Positions 1 to 8,227 of a DNA stretch of 46,689 nt are shown here, one piece after another. The notes below the pieces were generated by a model that was given only the letters and a program-made list of their open reading frames with translations, had not been told where the DNA came from and searched no databases. The position numbers were made by a program, and so were the translations under genes. Source of the stretch: Bacillota bacterium (GTDB taxonomy: Bacteria; Bacillota; Clostridia; Lachnospirales; Lachnospiraceae); the NCBI GenBank assembly GCA_029779695.1, contig JAKPAB010000109.1, forward strand, positions 1 to 46,689, written 5' to 3'. How positions within the stretch are numbered: position 1 is the first letter of the stretch; each line of letters opens with the position of its first letter.

Positions 1-2
1 AA

Positions 3-1565
3 TTTACAGATTTTGGTGTCATGATCGATGCATCCAGAAATGCAGTACCAAAGGTATCAACCATTAAGGATATAATATTTCTATGCGGAATAATGGGTTA
101 CTCATATGTAGGTTTATACATGGAAGATACTATAGAGATACAGAATGAGCCATATTTCGGATATATGAGGGGAGCCTATTCCAAAGCTGAGATTCAGGAC
201 ATGGATGAATATGCTTCTAAGCTTGGCATAGAAATTCGACCATTTGTTCAGACTCTAGCCCATTATAATCAGCTGGCAATATACGAAGAATATCAGAGAC
301 ATATGGATGCAGAGAATATACTGCTAGTGGGAGACGAAAGAACAGAAGAGCTTCTGGATCATTTGATTGCCACGATCTCATCAGAATTTCGCACTCGTAA
401 TATACATGTAGGAATGGATGAGGCTTTTTTACTTGGTGCGGGAAAATATCAGGAGAGATTCGGTCTTGAAACCAGAGACAAGATAATGAAAAAACAATTG
501 GATATCGTTATCAAACTATGTGAAAAGCATGGTCTGAGGCCGGAAGTATGGGGAGACATGTTTAGGCATTATGCCGAGGACAGGAGTTGGATCCCGGCTG
601 ATCTGGATATTTTTTATTGGGATTATTATTCTACAGATGAGAAGCACTATGATGCTGAAATAGAGAAATACAAGAAACTGACAGATAATGTATGCATGGC
701 AGCTGGCGCATGGAAATGGACGGGGATGATCCCATGCAATGAATTTTCCATTAAGGCTGGAGAAGCATCGATTAGATCATGCAGAAAAAATGATATAAGG
801 TCATTCACGGTGACATGCTGGGGAGATAACGGAGCTGAGGCCAGCCATTTTTCTGTTCTCCCAATTATTTATAGAGACAGCCAGTATGCTTGGGATGATG
901 ATTTGCCGGATATAGCATTTAATGTTCTAACAGGAATGAGCATCAGTGATTTTATGAAAATAGACAGGATCAATCCTAGGCATAGATTGGCAGAAAAAGA
1001 TATCAGACCTCAAAATGGGAGTAAGTATTTTCTATATGATGATCCATTAATGGGATTTTTTACATCATTAGAGAAAGACGAAGATCCGAATCTGATTCTC
1101 ACTGGAGCACAGGATGTTGCTTTGATAAGTAAAAATTCTGATTTTTCATATGTTATGGAATCTGGAGAAGCGCTGGGATATGCCGTAAGCCATAAGCTGA
1201 AACTGGAAAGAAAATTAAGAGAGGCTTATGCCGCCAGAGATTTTGATTCTATGAGAGAAATATCCAAAGAAGATATCCCGGAGCTTATTAAACAGGTTGA
1301 TGATTATTACGATAGATTCAAAAAACAGTGGTATGCGGAAAATAAGCCCTATGGATTTGAGATCCAGACAATAAGGATCGGAGGACTGAAACAAAGATTA
1401 TTGGATGTTTCTGATATCATTGATAGATATTTAATAGGCGAAACCGCAGAAATAGAAGAACTTGAGGCCAAACATCTGCCCTTTAATTATTTCGAAGAAA
1501 AAGATCCGGATATGATATGCTATAATCAATGGTCTAATATGGTTTCTACGTCTGTGATAGGCTGA
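3..1565 (+). CDS. Glycoside hydrolase family 20 beta-N-acetylhexosaminidase-like protein (5' end outside window)
   Basis: Removes terminal N-acetylhexosamine residues from oligosaccharides or glycoproteins, by family. The reading frame is open to the left edge (residues FTDFGV precede the first Met), so the N-terminus is missing and the ATG at 21 is internal. The visible part begins in the GH20 barrel: VMIDASRN followed by PKVSTIKDII is the usual first-strand motif, and HVGMDEA carries the Asp-Glu catalytic pair (Asp133-Glu134 counted from the ATG at 21) that handles the acetamido group and acts as acid. A long helical C-terminal part follows. It is followed by nanE and an RpiR regulator, which fits a cytoplasmic or imported amino-sugar route. 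No signal peptide can be judged. Substrate (GlcNAc or GalNAc linkages) is not decidable here. Confidence 0.85.
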   Translation, partial: FTDFGVMIDASRNAVPKVSTIKDIIFLCGIMGYSYVGLYMEDTIEIQNEPYFGYMRGAYSKAEIQDMDEYASKLGIEIRPFVQTLAHYNQLAIYEEYQRHMDAENILLVGDERTEELLDHLIATISSEFRTRNIHVGMDEAFLLGAGKYQERFGLETRDKIMKKQLDIVIKLCEKHGLRPEVWGDMFRHYAEDRSWIPADLDIFYWDYYSTDEKHYDAEIEKYKKLTDNVCMAAGAWKWTGMIPCNEFSIKAGEASIRSCRKNDIRSFTVTCWGDNGAEASHFSVLPIIYRDSQYAWDDDLPDIAFNVLTGMSISDFMKIDRINPRHRLAEKDIRPQNGSKYFLYDDPLMGFFTSLEKDEDPNLILTGAQDVALISKNSDFSYVMESGEALGYAVSHKLKLERKLREAYAARDFDSMREISKEDIPELIKQVDDYYDRFKKQWYAENKPYGFEIQTIRIGGLKQRLLDVSDIIDRYLIGETAEIEELEAKHLPFNYFEEKDPDMICYNQWSNMVSTSVIG

Positions 1566-1627
1566 TATTCCATAGATGTTTTATACGAGCGGCATTTTGC
1601 AATGATGATGTTTATTAGAAAGCATAT

Positions 1628-2329
1628 ATGAATAAGGACGAATTTTTTAAAAAAATAAAAAGAGGTCTCATAGTATCATGTCAGGCACTCCCTGAAGAAC
1701 CGCTGCATAGCAGCTTTATAATGGGAAGAATGGCATTAGCAGCACAGGAGGGCGGTGCATCAGGAATAAGAGCCAATACTCCAGGTGACATCAAGGAGAT
1801 AAAAAGTTTGACAGATCTCCCGATTATTGGATTATATAAGGCTGTTTACGACAATTCTATGGTCTATATAACACCGACAATGGAGGAAGTAGACTTGCTT
1901 ATAGATGCCGGATCTGATGCCATAGCCATGGATGCAACTGATAGAGTCAGACCGGATGGCAGTAGCATAACGAAGTTCTTTTATGAAGTGCGAGAGAAGT
2001 ATCCGAACATGATATTTATGGCAGATTGTGCAACAGAAGAGGATGCGCTCCGTGCAGAGACACTGGGTTTTGATATGGCAGGAACTACCTTGAGAGGATA
2101 TACTGAGGAGACAAAAGGGATTTCAATCCCGGATATGAATCTGATAAAAAAACTGTCAGAGAATCTCCACATTCCCATTATAGCAGAGGGTGGGATCTGG
2201 GAGAGAGAACAGTTGATAGATGTTTTCATAAATGGAGCATATGCAGCGGTAGTAGGGACGGCCATCACACGACCAAGAGATATAACAAGAAGATTTGTAG
2301 AGTCGATTTCGGAGAGATTGTATGAATAG
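1628..2329 (+). CDS. nanE: N-acetylmannosamine-6-phosphate 2-epimerase
   Basis: Converts ManNAc-6-phosphate to GlcNAc-6-phosphate in sialic acid or ManNAc breakdown, in the cytoplasm. At 233 residues it has the full family length. The TIM-barrel landmarks are present: GLIVSCQALPEEPLH at the N-terminus, GASGIRAN, LPIIGLYK, DAIAMDAT and IIAEGGIW near the end. It starts with ATG 62 bp after the hexosaminidase stop and its end overlaps the RpiR start by 8 bp, so the three genes are likely one operon. The rest of a sialic acid pathway (nanA, nanK, transporter) is not in view and may lie upstream of the window. Confidence 0.93.
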   Translation: MNKDEFFKKIKRGLIVSCQALPEEPLHSSFIMGRMALAAQEGGASGIRANTPGDIKEIKSLTDLPIIGLYKAVYDNSMVYITPTMEEVDLLIDAGSDAIAMDATDRVRPDGSSITKFFYEVREKYPNMIFMADCATEEDALRAETLGFDMAGTTLRGYTEETKGISIPDMNLIKKLSENLHIPIIAEGGIWEREQLIDVFINGAYAAVVGTAITRPRDITRRFVESISERLYE

Positions 2330-3191
2330 ATCAAAAGAAATGCTCGGCAAAGAATTTAAATACAGGAATAAGGGCGTGGTCAAGGGCAGGATATTGGATG
2401 CGATTGCAGATATGACCAGCGCAGAGAGAACTGTGGCTGAATTTTTTCTGGAGAATGAACAGAGTGGTAATTTTTCCCTCAAGGCAGTTTCTGTAGCTCT
2501 TTTTGTGTCAGAGGCTACATTGTCTCGCTTCTCCAAAAAATGTGGTTATAAAGGCTATAGAGAATTCGTGTTTGATTATGAAAGAGAGATCTCCGAACTA
2601 CGAACCTCAGGTGGAGATATAAGTGTATATACTAGAAAAGTAAAATCTATGTACACGGATATTTTTAAAAAAAGCTTTGAGTTGTTGGATGAGGAGCAGA
2701 TGGAGAGGATCGCCAGGAATCTCATGGATGCTGACGAAAATGTATATGTATATGGAATGGGAAGTTCCGGATATGCAGCAGAGGAATTCACTTATAGATT
2801 TATGCGGTTGGGAATGAAAGTTCAGGCCGTTACAGACTCTCACATGATGAAGGCAAGCGCCGCTCTGACTGGAGATAAAACCCTTGTCATAGGGATATCT
2901 ATTAGCGGAGATACAAGCGAAGTTGTCGATGCACTTAGAATAGCTAAAAAAAACGGTGCCAAGGTTATTTTCCTAACCGGAAAAACAAATACAGCAGATG
3001 TGGATATTGCAGATGAAGTCGTAGAATTGGCTTATCTCAAGGATCTCGATAATGGCACCAAGATCTCTCCGCAGATCAGCCCACTTATACTTATAGACGT
3101 TTTATATTCATATTATCTGTCTAAGAATTCTGCACTTCATTTTGAAAGATATAATGAAACTCTTTCAGCAATTAAAGATAAAAAAGAATAA
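2322..3191 (+). CDS. RpiR-family transcriptional regulator (HTH + SIS domain)
   Basis: Sugar-phosphate responsive DNA-binding regulator. Residues about 20-95 form the RpiR-type helix-turn-helix (MTSAERTVAEFFLEN, then SEATLSRFSKKCGYKGYREF). Residues about 125-260 form the SIS phosphosugar-binding domain (VYGMGSSGYAAEE, then IGISISGDTSEVVDA). The length of 289 residues is normal. The ATG at 2322 overlaps the end of nanE, suggesting translational coupling. In other Firmicutes such proteins control nan or nag genes, so it probably controls this operon with an amino-sugar phosphate as signal. That target is inference; no operator was identified because the operon promoter is outside the window. 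Confidence 0.9.
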   Translation: MNRSKEMLGKEFKYRNKGVVKGRILDAIADMTSAERTVAEFFLENEQSGNFSLKAVSVALFVSEATLSRFSKKCGYKGYREFVFDYEREISELRTSGGDISVYTRKVKSMYTDIFKKSFELLDEEQMERIARNLMDADENVYVYGMGSSGYAAEEFTYRFMRLGMKVQAVTDSHMMKASAALTGDKTLVIGISISGDTSEVVDALRIAKKNGAKVIFLTGKTNTADVDIADEVVELAYLKDLDNGTKISPQISPLILIDVLYSYYLSKNSALHFERYNETLSAIKDKKE

Positions 3192-3200
3192 AAATATAAT

Positions 3201-3252
3201 AAAACCGCAGTACATATTGATACGTAAATGTTCAATATGCGTTGCGGTTTTT
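3201..3252. terminator. Bidirectional terminator between rpiR-type gene and murI
   Basis: Long two-part hairpin: AAAACCGCA pairs with TGCGGTTTT, and inside it CATATTGA pairs with TCAATATG. T-runs lie on both flanks. It lies between two convergent genes, so it can stop transcription from both sides. Confidence 0.85.
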
Positions 3253-3257
3253 AATAA

Positions 3258-4034
3258 CTATGCATTAAATAGTCTCTTGAATAATTCAATTTTCTCTGAG
3301 CTAGGGTCACTGGACTCGAAATCGACAGTGCCTTTTTTTGATGAATCATCTAAGAGCAGTCCAGCTTCAGCTAAACGTCTCTTAAGCTCTCGGGCAGTAC
3401 CCTCGGCTCCGTCGAATATGTCTACTTTGTCGCCTAGAACCATCTGGATCTTATCTCTTAAAAATGGGTAATGAGTACACCCCAATACTACAGCATCAAC
3501 TGGTTCATCTACATAAGGTTTTAGAAGATCCTTCAGAAATTCTACCACTTCCATAGAATTGTATTTTCCGTCCTCTACAAATTCCATAAGGCCTGGACAG
3601 GCAAGGGGAATTATCTCAGCTTCACTATCATATTCTGATATAAGGTTATGAAGCTTCCTGCCATGAATTGTCATGGGAGTGGCCATTACCAGAATTCGTC
3701 CACCAGGATGCTTCTTGACGGCGGGCTTAACCGCAGGCTCAATTCCAACCATAGGAAAATCGGGAAACATGCCACGCATTAACCTTACAGCGGCGCTGGT
3801 AGCAGTGTTGCATGCAATGGCACAGGCCTTGGTGCCTGTCGTTCTATATTTTTCTACAGTACTGATAGTCAGATCCTGGATCTGTTCAACTGATTTGGTG
3901 CCATATGGGGCATTGGCCGAGTCGCCGAAGAACACAAAATCTTCTTCAGGCATAATTTTAACTAATTCTCTAAGTACGCTTATTCCACCGGCCCCTGAAT
4001 CAAAGACCAGGATGGGGAGCTGCTTATTATCCAT
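3258..4034 (-). CDS. murI: Glutamate racemase
   Basis: Interconverts L- and D-glutamate to supply D-Glu for peptidoglycan. Asp12-Ser13 in VFDSGAGG and Cys75 in ACNTATSAA form the first half of the active site; the second catalytic Cys is in LGCTHYPFL near residue 185. The frame is open to 4118, but the start is placed at 4034 because AGGAGA lies just upstream of that ATG on the minus strand and MDNKQLPILVFDSGAGG is where family members begin. This gives 258 residues, the usual length. It stands alone, convergent with the amino-sugar operon. Confidence 0.95.
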   Translation of the reverse strand: MDNKQLPILVFDSGAGGISVLRELVKIMPEEDFVFFGDSANAPYGTKSVEQIQDLTISTVEKYRTTGTKACAIACNTATSAAVRLMRGMFPDFPMVGIEPAVKPAVKKHPGGRILVMATPMTIHGRKLHNLISEYDSEAEIIPLACPGLMEFVEDGKYNSMEVVEFLKDLLKPYVDEPVDAVVLGCTHYPFLRDKIQMVLGDKVDIFDGAEGTARELKRRLAEAGLLLDDSSKKGTVDFESSDPSSEKIELFKRLFNA

Positions 4035-4214
4035 TGCTTTTATATCTCCTAACTTATATACGTAATCTGCAAGCAGAACATTATCAGCTTGCGAAACATA
4101 CTGGTAATCATAGCACAAGTTATGTATTAATTCGAATTACAAATATATAAAAATCTTTATTTTGAGTATTTAAATCGGTCTGCCAATGATAACTCAAAAA
4201 TTTCATTGCTGAAA

Positions 4215-4261
4215 ATAAAAAAATCGCTGAAACATTGATCTTATCATTGTTTCTGCGATTT
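4215..4261 (-). terminator. Terminator of the tRNA operon
   Basis: Read on the minus strand: AAATCGC-A-GAAACA pairs with TGTTTC-A-GCGATTT and is followed by a run of seven T. It lies a few bases after the 3' end of the last tRNA in the transcription direction. Confidence 0.85.
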
Positions 4262-4267
4262 CACTAA

Positions 4268-4338
4268 AGCGGATAACGGGAGTCGGACCCGCCTCCTCAG
4301 CTTGGGAAGCTGATGTACTACCGATATACTATATCCGC
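4268..4338 (-). tRNA. tRNA-Gly (anticodon CCC)
   Basis: Minus-strand cloverleaf of 71 nt. The acceptor stem is GCGGATA with TATCCGC and discriminator U. The anticodon stem TCAGC/GCTGA encloses the loop TTCCCAA (anticodon CCC), and the T arm contains GGTCCGACTCC. CCA is not encoded. It is the last gene of a Phe-Gly-Gly tRNA transcript. Confidence 0.93.
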
Positions 4339-4356
4339 TTACATTTTTAAATAACA

Positions 4357-4427
4357 AGCGGGTGATGGGAATCGAACCCACGTATCTAGCTTGGAAGGCT
4401 AGTGTTCTACCATTGAACTACACCCGC
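4357..4427 (-). tRNA. tRNA-Gly (anticodon TCC)
   Basis: Minus-strand cloverleaf of 71 nt. The acceptor stem is GCGGGTG with CACCCGC, discriminator U. The anticodon stem CTAGC/GCTAG encloses CTTCCAA (anticodon TCC), and the T loop is GGTTCGATTCC. CCA is not encoded. It lies 18 bp from the neighbouring tRNA-Gly. Confidence 0.96.
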
Positions 4428-4437
4428 ATAAGTTAAA

Positions 4438-4510
4438 TGCCCAGTTCCGGAATCGAACCAGAGACACGTAGATTTTCAGTCTACTGCTCTACCAACTGAG
4501 CTAACTGGGC
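4438..4510 (-). tRNA. tRNA-Phe (anticodon GAA)
   Basis: Minus-strand cloverleaf of 73 nt. The acceptor stem is GCCCAGT with ACTGGGC, discriminator A. The anticodon stem GTAGA/TCTAC encloses CTGAAAA (anticodon GAA), and the T loop is GGTTCGATTCC. It is the first gene of the tRNA cluster. Confidence 0.97.
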
Positions 4511-4527
4511 TTAACTCGAACATTGAT

Positions 4528-4556
4528 ATTTTAAACAAGTAATGTATTGATGTCAA
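4528..4556 (-). promoter_or_regulatory. Sigma-A promoter of the tRNA cluster
   Basis: On the minus strand, a perfect -35 TTGACA (4551-4556) is separated by 17 bp from TAAAAT (4528-4533). The predicted transcript starts just before tRNA-Phe. Confidence 0.8.
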
Positions 4557-4561
4557 GATAA

Positions 4562-4593
4562 TAAAAACAGGAGCAGCGTAAACTGCCCCTGTT
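4562..4593 (-). terminator. Terminator of hpf
   Basis: On the minus strand, ACAGGGGCAG pairs with CTGCTCCTGT (one G-T pair), followed by TTTTTAT. It begins 25 bp after the hpf stop and separates hpf from the tRNA promoter. Confidence 0.85.
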
Positions 4594-4617
4594 ATGCAAT
4601 CAATATTCAATTTTCAA

Positions 4618-5151
4618 TTAATCTTCAGGTTCGATCAGTCCGTATGTATTGCCACGTCTCTTGTAAACTACGTTTACATCATCAGTTTCAGCGTTTCTGA
4701 ATACAAAGAAATCATGTCCCAGAAGTTCCATCTGGATGCATGCATCCTCAGGATACATAGGCTTCATGCCAAATCGCTTTTCTCTGACGATCTTAATCTC
4801 CTGATCATCTGCTTCAGAATCTTTCTCAATGAATTCTCTTCTGAAGTCATTGGCAGGATCCTGCTGTTTGGTAATGAGCTTATGTCTGTACTTTTTGATC
4901 TGTCTCTCGATTGTCTCCTCAACGAGGTCAATGGATATGTACATGTCATTGCTGACCTGTTCGGATCTTACCGTATGTCCCTTTATAGAGATGGTAACTT
5001 CCGCTTTTTGACGTTCCTTCTCGACACTGAGAGTGACCTTACACGGCGTATCTTCATTAAAATACCTATCAAGTTTGGAAAGCCTTTCCTCCACAGCTGC
5101 TTTCAAGCCATCCGTTAATTCAATGTTTCTGCCTGTGATTGTTAGTCTCAT
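4618..5151 (-). CDS. hpf: Ribosome hibernation promoting factor, long form
   Basis: Binds the decoding region of the 30S subunit and dimerises 70S ribosomes into inactive 100S particles under stress. Residues 1-100 form the S30AE/HPF fold (MRLTITGRNIELTDGLKAAV, then KYRHKL). After a charged linker comes the C-terminal dimerisation domain (about 120-177, ending YKRRGNTYGLIEPED). At 177 residues this is the long type typical of Firmicutes. GGGG lies upstream of the ATG. A perfect TATAAT occurs on the minus strand at 5206-5201, but I see no good -35. In Bacillus hpf is adjacent to secA; here the two are 11 kb apart. Confidence 0.93.
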   Translation of the reverse strand: MRLTITGRNIELTDGLKAAVEERLSKLDRYFNEDTPCKVTLSVEKERQKAEVTISIKGHTVRSEQVSNDMYISIDLVEETIERQIKKYRHKLITKQQDPANDFRREFIEKDSEADDQEIKIVREKRFGMKPMYPEDACIQMELLGHDFFVFRNAETDDVNVVYKRRGNTYGLIEPED

Positions 5152-5346
5152 AATTATCAGCCCCTTTTTCTTGAATTCGATAAACAGTTATCGTAAAGTA
5201 ATTATACATGAAACATGAATAAAAAGTAAATTGCTTTTACGAAAAAATGTCTAAACAAATTGTGAAAAAATCTGACTATATACATGAAAAAATTAAAAGA
5301 TTGATAAATTACTCACGTGTAAATGACCGAAAAAAGAGGACGCATA

Positions 5347-6096
5347 ATGGAAAATCAAGGATTTCACTCAAAAGTTGCATATGTATCGGGAGCATCCAGA
5401 GGAATAGGCAAGGGTATTGCGGAGAAATTAGCTCAGGATGGGTATAATCTAAGTCTGACATGCGAAAAAAATAAAACATCGTTGGAAGACGTAGCAGCTG
5501 AATTAAGAGAGAGATTTCATGTGGAAGTGCTGGCATCTGTAGGAGATGTTGGAAAATATGATTTTATGAAAAAAGTAGGTAATGATACGCTGGACACATT
5601 CGGACATATTGATGCAGTTGTCAACAATGCTGGAATAGCTCATATAGGTTTGCTGACAGATATGTCGCCGGAAGAATGGGATAGAATGATGAAAGTTAAT
5701 CTGTATTCGGTATTTTATTCTGCCAAGGTTTTCACACCATCCATGATCCAGCAAAGATCAGGTTCTATTATAAATATATCATCTATGTGGGGAAGAGTAG
5801 GGGCATCATGTGAAGTTGCATATTCCGCCACAAAGGGTGGGATCGATTCATTTACAATGGCATTAGCCAAAGAACTGGCTCCTTCAAATATAAGTGTTAA
5901 TGCTTTGGCTCTGGGAGTAATGGATACGGATATGAACAGTATGCTGTCTAATGATGACAAGGAAGAACTAATAGAAGGTATACCTATCGGCCGATTCGGC
6001 ACTCCAGAGGACGTAGGATCTACAGTTAGTGCTCTATTAAATACACCTAGGTATCTCACAGGTCAGGTCATAGGCATGGATGGGGGATATATTTGA
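5347..6096 (+). CDS. SDR-family reductase, FabG-like (3-oxoacyl-ACP reductase)
   Basis: NAD(P)H-dependent short-chain dehydrogenase/reductase, closest in look to FabG, which reduces 3-oxoacyl-ACP in fatty acid synthesis. Visible motifs are GASRGIG (residues 15-21, cofactor binding), NNAG, the catalytic Ser in NISS, YSATK (Tyr and Lys of the active site) and the C-terminal TGQVIGMDGGY. The open frame begins at 5323, but GAGGA sits seven bases before the ATG at 5347, giving 249 residues, the normal FabG length. It stands alone, flanked by its own terminator and not in a fab cluster, so an accessory role rather than the housekeeping one is possible. Confidence 0.88.
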   Translation: MENQGFHSKVAYVSGASRGIGKGIAEKLAQDGYNLSLTCEKNKTSLEDVAAELRERFHVEVLASVGDVGKYDFMKKVGNDTLDTFGHIDAVVNNAGIAHIGLLTDMSPEEWDRMMKVNLYSVFYSAKVFTPSMIQQRSGSIINISSMWGRVGASCEVAYSATKGGIDSFTMALAKELAPSNISVNALALGVMDTDMNSMLSNDDKEELIEGIPIGRFGTPEDVGSTVSALLNTPRYLTGQVIGMDGGYI

Positions 6097-6144
6097 GACT
6101 CATGTGATGAAATTAATTTAATACAATTTAAAGTTAAGTAAAAT

Positions 6145-6179
6145 AAGCTCGCAAAACCCTGTGGTTATGCGGGCTTTAC
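6145..6179 (+). terminator. Terminator after the SDR gene
   Basis: AAGCTCGCA pairs with TGCGGGCTT (one G-T pair), with AACC/GGTT continuing the stem inside. The T tail is short (TTTACTT), so termination may be incomplete. Confidence 0.65.
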
Positions 6180-6197
6180 TTATGGCTAAAATTGTAG

Positions 6198-6209
6198 CGT
6201 TTGCAAACG
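6198..6209. promoter_or_regulatory. Perfect 12-bp palindrome upstream of the XRE regulator, possible operator
   Basis: CGTTTGCAAACG is a perfect inverted repeat about 120 bp before the start of the downstream regulator. It is of a size used by dimeric repressors. No protein can be assigned to it from the sequence. Confidence 0.3.
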
Positions 6210-6327
6210 ACATCTAAATATATTCTGAAATTTTTCAAATAGTATATATATTTAAAAAAATGATGATATTATATAGCCGTTCCGTAGAATATCGAGTGCC
6301 ACTGTGTATGGGGAAAGGATTATAAAG

Positions 6328-7269
6328 TTGAAAAGTTTTGATTTGGGTAGTCTGGTAAGGAATTATCGCATTGATAAAAACATGACTCAGGAACAACTGG
6401 CAGAATTATTTGAATGTTCATCAAGCACGATATCAAGAATGGAAAAGGGAGAGAGCCTTCCTAATAAGAGAATATACGAAAATGTAATTACTTATGCTAA
6501 GCTCGTGGATAGGTCTATCATAGTGGAAAATGATACCAGTCTGTTTGGAACCAAGGGACACAGTGGGCTGTTAGAAGCTCTTGAAGGGAGAAAGTGGGAT
6601 ATATTTGAGGAGAAGCTATATGCACTTAAGTATCAGGCTGATAAAAACCCAAAACTAAGACAATTATATGAAATGGCTATGATCATATGGGAAATATTAT
6701 ACATTCAGCATATGGAAGGGAATATTGAGAACATTCCGGAGAGGATAGGCATGTTTCGTGATCGGCTGGTAAAGGCGATCACCTATACTATCCCTGATTT
6801 CCCTAAAAGTGTAGAAAGGGAAGAACGGAGATTCTCTCATACAGAGATAGTGCTCCTAAATGGGTATGTATTTGCTTCATTTATAGAAGGCGAAAAAGAA
6901 ACAGCGATGAATATACTTCGAATGTTATCAGGGTCGCTGAAGAGCAGTCTACGGGAAGATATTGAATATTATAAAGCAGAAGCGGCTCTTTATAATAATA
7001 AAGCGGTTATTGCCATGAGAATCGGCAAGAATGGACTAGCGTCGAATTTTTTAAATAAAGGAATAGATATTGCCAGAGTACATGGCAACATATATGTGCT
7101 TATAGCTCTTATGCAGAATCAGGCAAAGAATTTTTTTGATATGGGATATGAGGTAAAAGGTAACATGATGAGAAAAGCATATCAGTCCATGGCGAGGACA
7201 GTTACAGAAGAAGAAAATGGCGTACTACTCCAAGAAACCAAAGAGGGAACTGTGCTTTATGTGTTTTGA
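6328..7269 (+). CDS. XRE-family regulator with helical TPR-like C-terminal domain
   Basis: Residues 1-65 form an XRE-type helix-turn-helix (MTQEQLAELFECSSSTISRM). The remaining ~245 residues are helical, with the spacing of tetratricopeptide-like helices (for example YYKAEAALYNNKAVIAMRIG), as in Rgg/PlcR-like regulators that bind short peptides. The frame is open from a GTG at 6304, but GGGGAAAGG lies eight bases before the TTG at 6328, so that start is preferred (313 residues). It runs straight into the alpha/beta hydrolase gene, and the two are probably co-transcribed. Whether it binds a peptide is unknown; I found no obvious pheromone precursor gene beside it. Confidence 0.75.
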   Translation: MKSFDLGSLVRNYRIDKNMTQEQLAELFECSSSTISRMEKGESLPNKRIYENVITYAKLVDRSIIVENDTSLFGTKGHSGLLEALEGRKWDIFEEKLYALKYQADKNPKLRQLYEMAMIIWEILYIQHMEGNIENIPERIGMFRDRLVKAITYTIPDFPKSVEREERRFSHTEIVLLNGYVFASFIEGEKETAMNILRMLSGSLKSSLREDIEYYKAEAALYNNKAVIAMRIGKNGLASNFLNKGIDIARVHGNIYVLIALMQNQAKNFFDMGYEVKGNMMRKAYQSMARTVTEEENGVLLQETKEGTVLYVF

Positions 7270-7340
7270 TGCACTTGCTTGATTTCCATAAAAGTATTAT
7301 ATTTACTTTGCTTAAAACTGGAAAACTGTGGAGAATTTTA

Positions 7341-8111
7341 ATGGAAATACAGGTAAACGGTTATAATATCCGATATAAAATCAGCGGAGATGGACCGAAA
7401 AATGCGGTTATATTACAGGGATGGGGAACTACAATGGAGGTTTATGACTCCATAAAAAATATCCTTGTTGATAAATACAAAGTAATACAGATGGATCTCC
7501 CGGGATTTGGTTCTTCTGATGAACCTACAGAACCATGGGGCGCTAAAGAGTACAGTGATTTCACACTGGATTTTTTACATTCGATCGGAGTGGAAGAGGC
7601 TGTATTTATAGGGCATTCTTATGGTGGAAGGATCATAATCAATCTTGCATCGAGAGAAGATATTTCTATTATAATGACGAAACTGCTGCTGATCGACAGT
7701 GCCGGGATACTTCCTACCAAGACAAAAAAGCAGGAACGTTCCGTAAAAGCATATAAATTGAAAAAGAAATTTCTCCATCTTTCCTTTGTATATTATTTTT
7801 TTCCAGAGATGATAGACGACTGGATGAACGATCAGGGATCAGATGACTATAAGGCAGCATCTCCGATGATGAAAAAGTGTCTTGTAAAATCAGTTAATGA
7901 AGATCAGACAGACAAGCTATCACACATTAAACAGGAGACTCTATTAATATGGGGCGATCTGGATACGGCAACACCGATTTCTGATGCACATATCATGGAG
8001 AATAAGATACCAGACAGTGGTCTGGTGATACTAGAGGGAACCGGACATTATTCATTCCTGGAGAAGCCGGTTGTTTTCAAGAATGTTATCAGTAATTTTT
8101 TGCTGGGATAG
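7341..8111 (+). CDS. Alpha/beta hydrolase
   Basis: A 256-residue serine hydrolase of the alpha/beta fold. The nucleophile elbow is GHSYGG, the acid is likely the Asp in WGDLDTATP, and the His is in GTGHYSFLE near the end. MDLPGFGSSDEP is the typical strand-loop before the cap. No signal peptide is seen, so it is cytoplasmic. The start at 7341 has GGAG eight bases upstream; an ATG at 7269 overlapping the upstream stop (TGATG) would add 24 residues that do not look like the family. Its substrate is unknown. The position before a Mur ligase and Ddl suggests, without proving, a role linked to cell-wall precursors. Confidence 0.85.
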   Translation: MEIQVNGYNIRYKISGDGPKNAVILQGWGTTMEVYDSIKNILVDKYKVIQMDLPGFGSSDEPTEPWGAKEYSDFTLDFLHSIGVEEAVFIGHSYGGRIIINLASREDISIIMTKLLLIDSAGILPTKTKKQERSVKAYKLKKKFLHLSFVYYFFPEMIDDWMNDQGSDDYKAASPMMKKCLVKSVNEDQTDKLSHIKQETLLIWGDLDTATPISDAHIMENKIPDSGLVILEGTGHYSFLEKPVVFKNVISNFLLG

Positions 8112-8227
8112 ATTCGTTAGGTATAGGTTATGCGGACTGTTTATTAGTATATATATAATACGTACAATACATACATAATTTATTTATTACTTAATCTATT
8201 CATTCATTTATTATATAGAGGGAATCG

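Noticed and set aside
4594-5118. 174-codon frame on the plus strand opposite hpf
   Set aside because: It lies fully antisense to a clear HPF gene, has no ribosome site, and its translation has no recognisable pattern.
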